Assembly (NCBI RefSeq): GCF_028290625.1 | Contig: NZ_JAQGJM010000020.1 | Span: 1-64,000, forward strand | Length of the DNA stretch: 64,000 nt | Origin: Devosia sp. | GTDB lineage: Bacteria > Pseudomonadota > Alphaproteobacteria > Rhizobiales > Devosiaceae | Reading direction: 5' to 3' | Shown here: positions 61,619 to 64,000 of the stretch, piece by piece | How positions within the stretch are numbered: position 1 is the stretch's first letter | How the letters are laid out: each line of letters opens with the position of its first letter | The notes under the pieces: generated by a model | The model's database searches: none | Told to the model about the DNA's origin: nothing | The model's input: the letters and a program-made list of their open reading frames with translations, nothing else | Translations under genes and position numbers: made by a program

Positions 61619-62089
61619 TTAGACGGCTGGAGGTGTCTTCTTGCCCCGTGCTGGCGCTGGTGCGGCCGCAGCTGCCGGCTTGCGGCCAAGGCCGTTGCTT
61701 TTCGCCAGGGTCGAGCGGACAGCCGCATAGTTGGGGGCGACCATCGGGTAATCGTCCGGCAGGCCCCATTTCGCGCGGTAGTCATCGGGTGTCATCTGGA
61801 AATGCGTCATCAGATGGCGCTTGAGAGATTTGAACTTCTTGCCGTCTTCCAGGCAGATGATGAAATCGGGGGTCACCGATTTCTTGATGGAGACGGCGGG
61901 CCTGAGTTCCAGCGCAGCCTCGGCGGGCGCGACCGCGCCAAGCGTCTTGAGGGCCGAGTGGACACTCGAAATCAGCGCTGGCAGATCGTGGGTGCTGATC
62001 GGATTGTGGCTGACATAGGCGCTGACGATTTCGCCAGTAAAGACTACTAAGTCGCTGGCGTCATTAGCCGTTTCGTCGCTCGTCATCAA
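61619..62089 (-). CDS. MucR family transcriptional regulator (Ros-type zinc finger)
   Basis: 156 residues. The MucR core is full: DFIICLEDGKKFKSLKRHL, then MTHFQMTPDDYRAKWGLP and MVAPNYAAVRS. The finger has C79, His 92 and His 96, but the second Cys position is Asp (D82), as in many MucR proteins. It acts in rhizobia and Brucella as a repressor with many targets that prefers AT-rich DNA. C-terminal tail Ala/Pro/Lys rich. The second Met (62086) may be the true start. The 173-base gap upstream is AT-richer than average and could be its own regulatory region. Confidence 0.95.
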   Translation of the reverse strand: MMTSDETANDASDLVVFTGEIVSAYVSHNPISTHDLPALISSVHSALKTLGAVAPAEAALELRPAVSIKKSVTPDFIICLEDGKKFKSLKRHLMTHFQMTPDDYRAKWGLPDDYPMVAPNYAAVRSTLAKSNGLGRKPAAAAAPAPARGKKTPPAV

Positions 62090-62262
62090 ATCGAACCCTG
62101 AACCCGTGTGCTGCCCCTACGAATAGCGGATTTATAGAAACTGTCCACCGAAACTTTAGCCCCGCTAAAATGTCAACTTATGCTGACCATCCTTAGCAAA
62201 TCTTTACGTCTGGAGCCTTCTCCGGCGTGAGTCGCACGGCGACGACTGTTTGGGTTGCTTGT

Positions 62263-62691
62263 CTAGGAGGCGATGTATTCCCGTAGGGCGTTGGCCTCCT
62301 GTTCGACTTCTTCGATCTTGAACTTGACCACGTCGCCGATGGAGACGATGCCGACCAGAGTGTTGCCGTCGACGATGGGCATGTGGCGGATGCGGAAATT
62401 GGTCATGCGCTCCATGACTTCGTCGATGGGGGTCACCAGAGTGCCGGTGACGACGCCGCGCACCATGCAATCGGCGATGCGCAAGTTCAACGTGTTGGCC
62501 GGATCTGTGCCGAGGCGGCGTACGATATCGCGTTCGGACAGAATGCCGATGATGGCGCCGCCGGCCGCAGTGATGACTACGGCGCCGATATTGTGCTGGT
62601 TGAGCATGGCGACGGCATCGGCCAGGGTGCCGGTTTCGGGCAGGGTGTGCACCAGCACGCCCTTGGTTTGAAGGATATTTTCGACAAGCAT
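62263..62691 (-). CDS. CBS-domain protein
   Basis: 142 residues, a tandem pair of CBS motifs. First CBS: ADAVAMLNQHNIGAVVIT, IIGILSERDIVRRLG; second: VMERMTNFRIRHMPIVDG, LVGIVSIGDVVKFKIEEVEQE. A stand-alone CBS pair binds adenine nucleotides and often regulates a partner enzyme or channel; the partner is unknown. The ATG at 62691 begins MLVENILQTKG. The genes around it do not suggest a partner. Confidence 0.93.
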   Translation of the reverse strand: MLVENILQTKGVLVHTLPETGTLADAVAMLNQHNIGAVVITAAGGAIIGILSERDIVRRLGTDPANTLNLRIADCMVRGVVTGTLVTPIDEVMERMTNFRIRHMPIVDGNTLVGIVSIGDVVKFKIEEVEQEANALREYIAS

Positions 62692-62790
62692 CGTGACGTC
62701 CTCCTCATTGCGGCGATTGCGCGATTTTCGCCTAGTGTGAGCCTCGATCCGGCGCGGAGCAATAGGGAGAAGGTCTGAGAGCGCCGGGGC

Positions 62791-62818
62791 AAAAAAAGGG
62801 CCGGCACGAGGCCGACCC
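62791..62818 (-). terminator. Rho-independent terminator of the 62.8 kb gene
   Basis: Minus strand: GGGTCGGC (62811-62818), five-base loop, GCCGGCCC (62798-62805), then seven T (62791-62797); one pair is a G-U. It lies 29 bases after the stop of the minus-strand gene at 62847. Confidence 0.9.
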
Positions 62819-62846
62819 AGGGGGACGTCAGTCAGAACTATGGAGG

Positions 62847-63146
62847 TCAGCCCTCGCCGTTACCGGGGGTCCAGTTGAGGCGAGAGGGCCGGCGGGGTTT
62901 GGAATCCACCGGCAGGGTGCCACGCATCGCAGTGCGCGTCACTTCGAACAGCAATGCCAGAACGAGCAGGGTCAGCGGAATCATGAACACCGCAACCTGG
63001 GTGTCCGCATTCTGCGCCAGGCTGGATGCGGTTGCGGGGGTAATGCCCGCCGCCAGCGCTGCGGCCGCGCCCACACCCACGAGGGCGGTGGAGACGATCG
63101 CGTAGAGCCTGAAACTTTTCCGCTTGGAAGACGTAGATTTGTGCAT
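62847..63146 (-). CDS. small membrane protein of unknown function
   Basis: 99 residues from ATG 63146 (MHKSTSSKRKSFRLYA). Two membrane segments: AIVSTALVGVGAAAALAAGI and VFMIPLTLLVLALLFEV. The N-terminus is basic, the C-terminus is basic and short (SKPRRPSRLNWTPGN), consistent with both ends in the cytosol. The family is not recognised. A strong terminator follows. The longer frame upstream crosses the divergent DUF4864 gene region. Confidence 0.72.
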   Translation of the reverse strand: MHKSTSSKRKSFRLYAIVSTALVGVGAAAALAAGITPATASSLAQNADTQVAVFMIPLTLLVLALLFEVTRTAMRGTLPVDSKPRRPSRLNWTPGNGEG

Positions 63147-63304
63147 GGGATCGTCGTCTTTGCTCAGAGTGGCAATGATGACGAGTAGACGCTGCGAATG
63201 CGCGCAGAGTTTGGGTCGATCTGGGTCAAGCGCGTACCATTTGACGGCAGAACTGTGGCGCCGGGCGTCAACGCCGCGGCGTTCCAACGCAATTGGAGGC
63301 TGGA

Positions 63305-63718
63305 ATGCGCATCATAATGGCATTGGCTTTGCTGCTGGCACTGGTCTTTCCGGCGGAGGCCCAAGAGAGCGACGCACCGTGGCAGGCGACGGTGACCGGG
63401 CAGATCGAGGCGTTTCGGGCCGGCGATGGCGTGGCGGCGCTAAACTTCGCCGCGGCGGGGTTCAAGGCGCAGTTCAGCGATCCGAACGTGTTCATCAAGG
63501 CGATTGCGGCGTCTGGCTATGGGCCGATCGTGGCCTCGCGCTCGCACAGTTTTGGGGATTTCACCAAGGTCAGCGACACGGTGGTGATGCAGGTAGTCAG
63601 ACTGGTTGGGCCGGACCAGGGGCTGTATGAGGCGCTGTATCAGCTGGTGGACGAGCCCGATGTCGGTTGGCGAGTGCAGGGCGTGGTGCTGAAAAAGGAA
63701 GCCGGCATCGGCGTCTAG
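63305..63718 (+). CDS. secreted DUF4864-like protein
   Basis: 137 residues. Signal peptide MALALLLALVFPAEAQ. The mature part, WQATVTGQIEAFRAGDGVAALNFAAAGFKAQFSDP, matches the DUF4864 layout (QIEAFRA then F...P); the later segment is IVASRSHSFGDFTKVSD. GGAGGCTGGA precedes the ATG at 63305; a TTG frame starts 12 bases earlier. The TAG stop lies inside the left tip of a palindromic repeat. Function unknown. Confidence 0.86.
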   Translation: MRIIMALALLLALVFPAEAQESDAPWQATVTGQIEAFRAGDGVAALNFAAAGFKAQFSDPNVFIKAIAASGYGPIVASRSHSFGDFTKVSDTVVMQVVRLVGPDQGLYEALYQLVDEPDVGWRVQGVVLKKEAGIGV

Positions 63719-63858
63719 GTTCATTGATCTTCAGGTGATGCCGGTCTGCGAACGGCGGTTATCTGCGCTTCCGGTGCTCACGTACTAAAGTACGCTCCGC
63801 TCCGGTTCTCGATAACCACCGCTCTCGACTCGGCCTGACCTGAAGCTCAACGAACCTA
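63716..63858. repeat. TAG-family long palindromic repeat
   Basis: The tips TAGGTTCATTGATCTTCAGG and the complement of CCTGAAGCTCAACGAACCTA pair at about 17 of 20. Inside are CCGGTCTGCGAACGG, the core TGCGCTTCCGGTGCTCACG, a GTAC turn, and CGCTCCGCTCCGG. The left tip contains the stop codon of the DUF4864 gene (63716-63718). Confidence 0.9.
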
Positions 63859-63886
63859 CAGTGGCCGTGGAAGGAATATTCCTTGA

Positions 63887-64000
63887 TCATGCGCAAGACT
63901 GCGTGGCGCAATTGTTTGCTGCCGCAGGGCGATGGATGAGGCGCTGGCGCAAGGTGGATGCCAGGGTGACGAGGCCGAAGACGTGTTCGCCGCTGCGTGG
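63887..64000 (-). CDS. possible 3' end of a minus-strand gene cut by the window edge
   Basis: The last 37 codons of an open frame run off the right edge: SGEHVFGLVTLASTLRQRL, then IHRPAAANNCATQSCA and a TGA stop. The first 20 codons are G/C at most third positions, as in real genes here, but the last few are not. A competing minus-strand frame ends at the TAG in the repeat tip at 63856-63858. It cannot be assigned. Confidence 0.35.
   Translation of the reverse strand, partial: PRSGEHVFGLVTLASTLRQRLIHRPAAANNCATQSCA

Overview
The window is G+C-rich, densely coded DNA from an alphaproteobacterium of the order Hyphomicrobiales, most like Devosia or a relative. The evidence is the gene set and order: a lgt - NDUFAF7-type methyltransferase - pgeF - prs - rplY - pth - ychF run, a MucR/Ros regulator, UbiK, GTG/TTG starts with stop-start overlaps, and many small secreted SH3 proteins. 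The genus is an inference; no rRNA or tRNA gene was seen.

Layout. 0-8 kb: apt, a GFA-family protein, two MaoC hydratases, an acetyltransferase, ychF, pth and rplY. 8-11 kb: an ECF42-type sigma factor with three YciI/DGPF proteins, each behind a matching ECF-type promoter. 11-18 kb: prs, pgeF, methyltransferase and lgt on the minus strand, then ubiK, a phosphoesterase, ybjN and proC on the plus strand. 18-29 kb: MarR regulator, ilvE, fatty-acid desaturase, moaE/moaD/pgsA, a DAHP synthase with a complete aromatic attenuator, CorA, uvrC and a pteridine-reductase-like SDR. 29-38 kb: small membrane and stress proteins, three SH3 proteins, LysR, a DUF1007-NicO nickel/cobalt exporter and hemH. 38-41 kb: an AT-rich island with RES, HNH and HEPN proteins. 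41-51 kb: uvrB, a chemoreceptor, a cystine-type ABC importer and an MHYT-GGDEF-EAL protein. 51-64 kb: three SH3/beta-gamma-crystallin proteins, thioesterase, tdk, a DUF2147 pair, an EamA transporter, a cysteine-desulfurase-like protein, a Spy-like protein, an HD-GYP protein, a response regulator, MucR, a CBS protein and a DUF4864 protein.

Most genes are housekeeping: nucleotide salvage and PRPP supply, tRNA recycling, lipoprotein and phospholipid synthesis, molybdopterin, aromatic amino acids, and UvrB/UvrC repair. Three items stand out. The RES/HNH/HEPN island looks acquired and may be a defence or toxin module. The DAHP synthase gene has an aromatic leader peptide, antiterminator and terminator, and the leader may be translated without a leader sequence. 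A family of long palindromic repeats has ends that coincide with TAG stop codons of neighbouring genes. Other palindromic repeat families fill most gaps longer than 150 bases.
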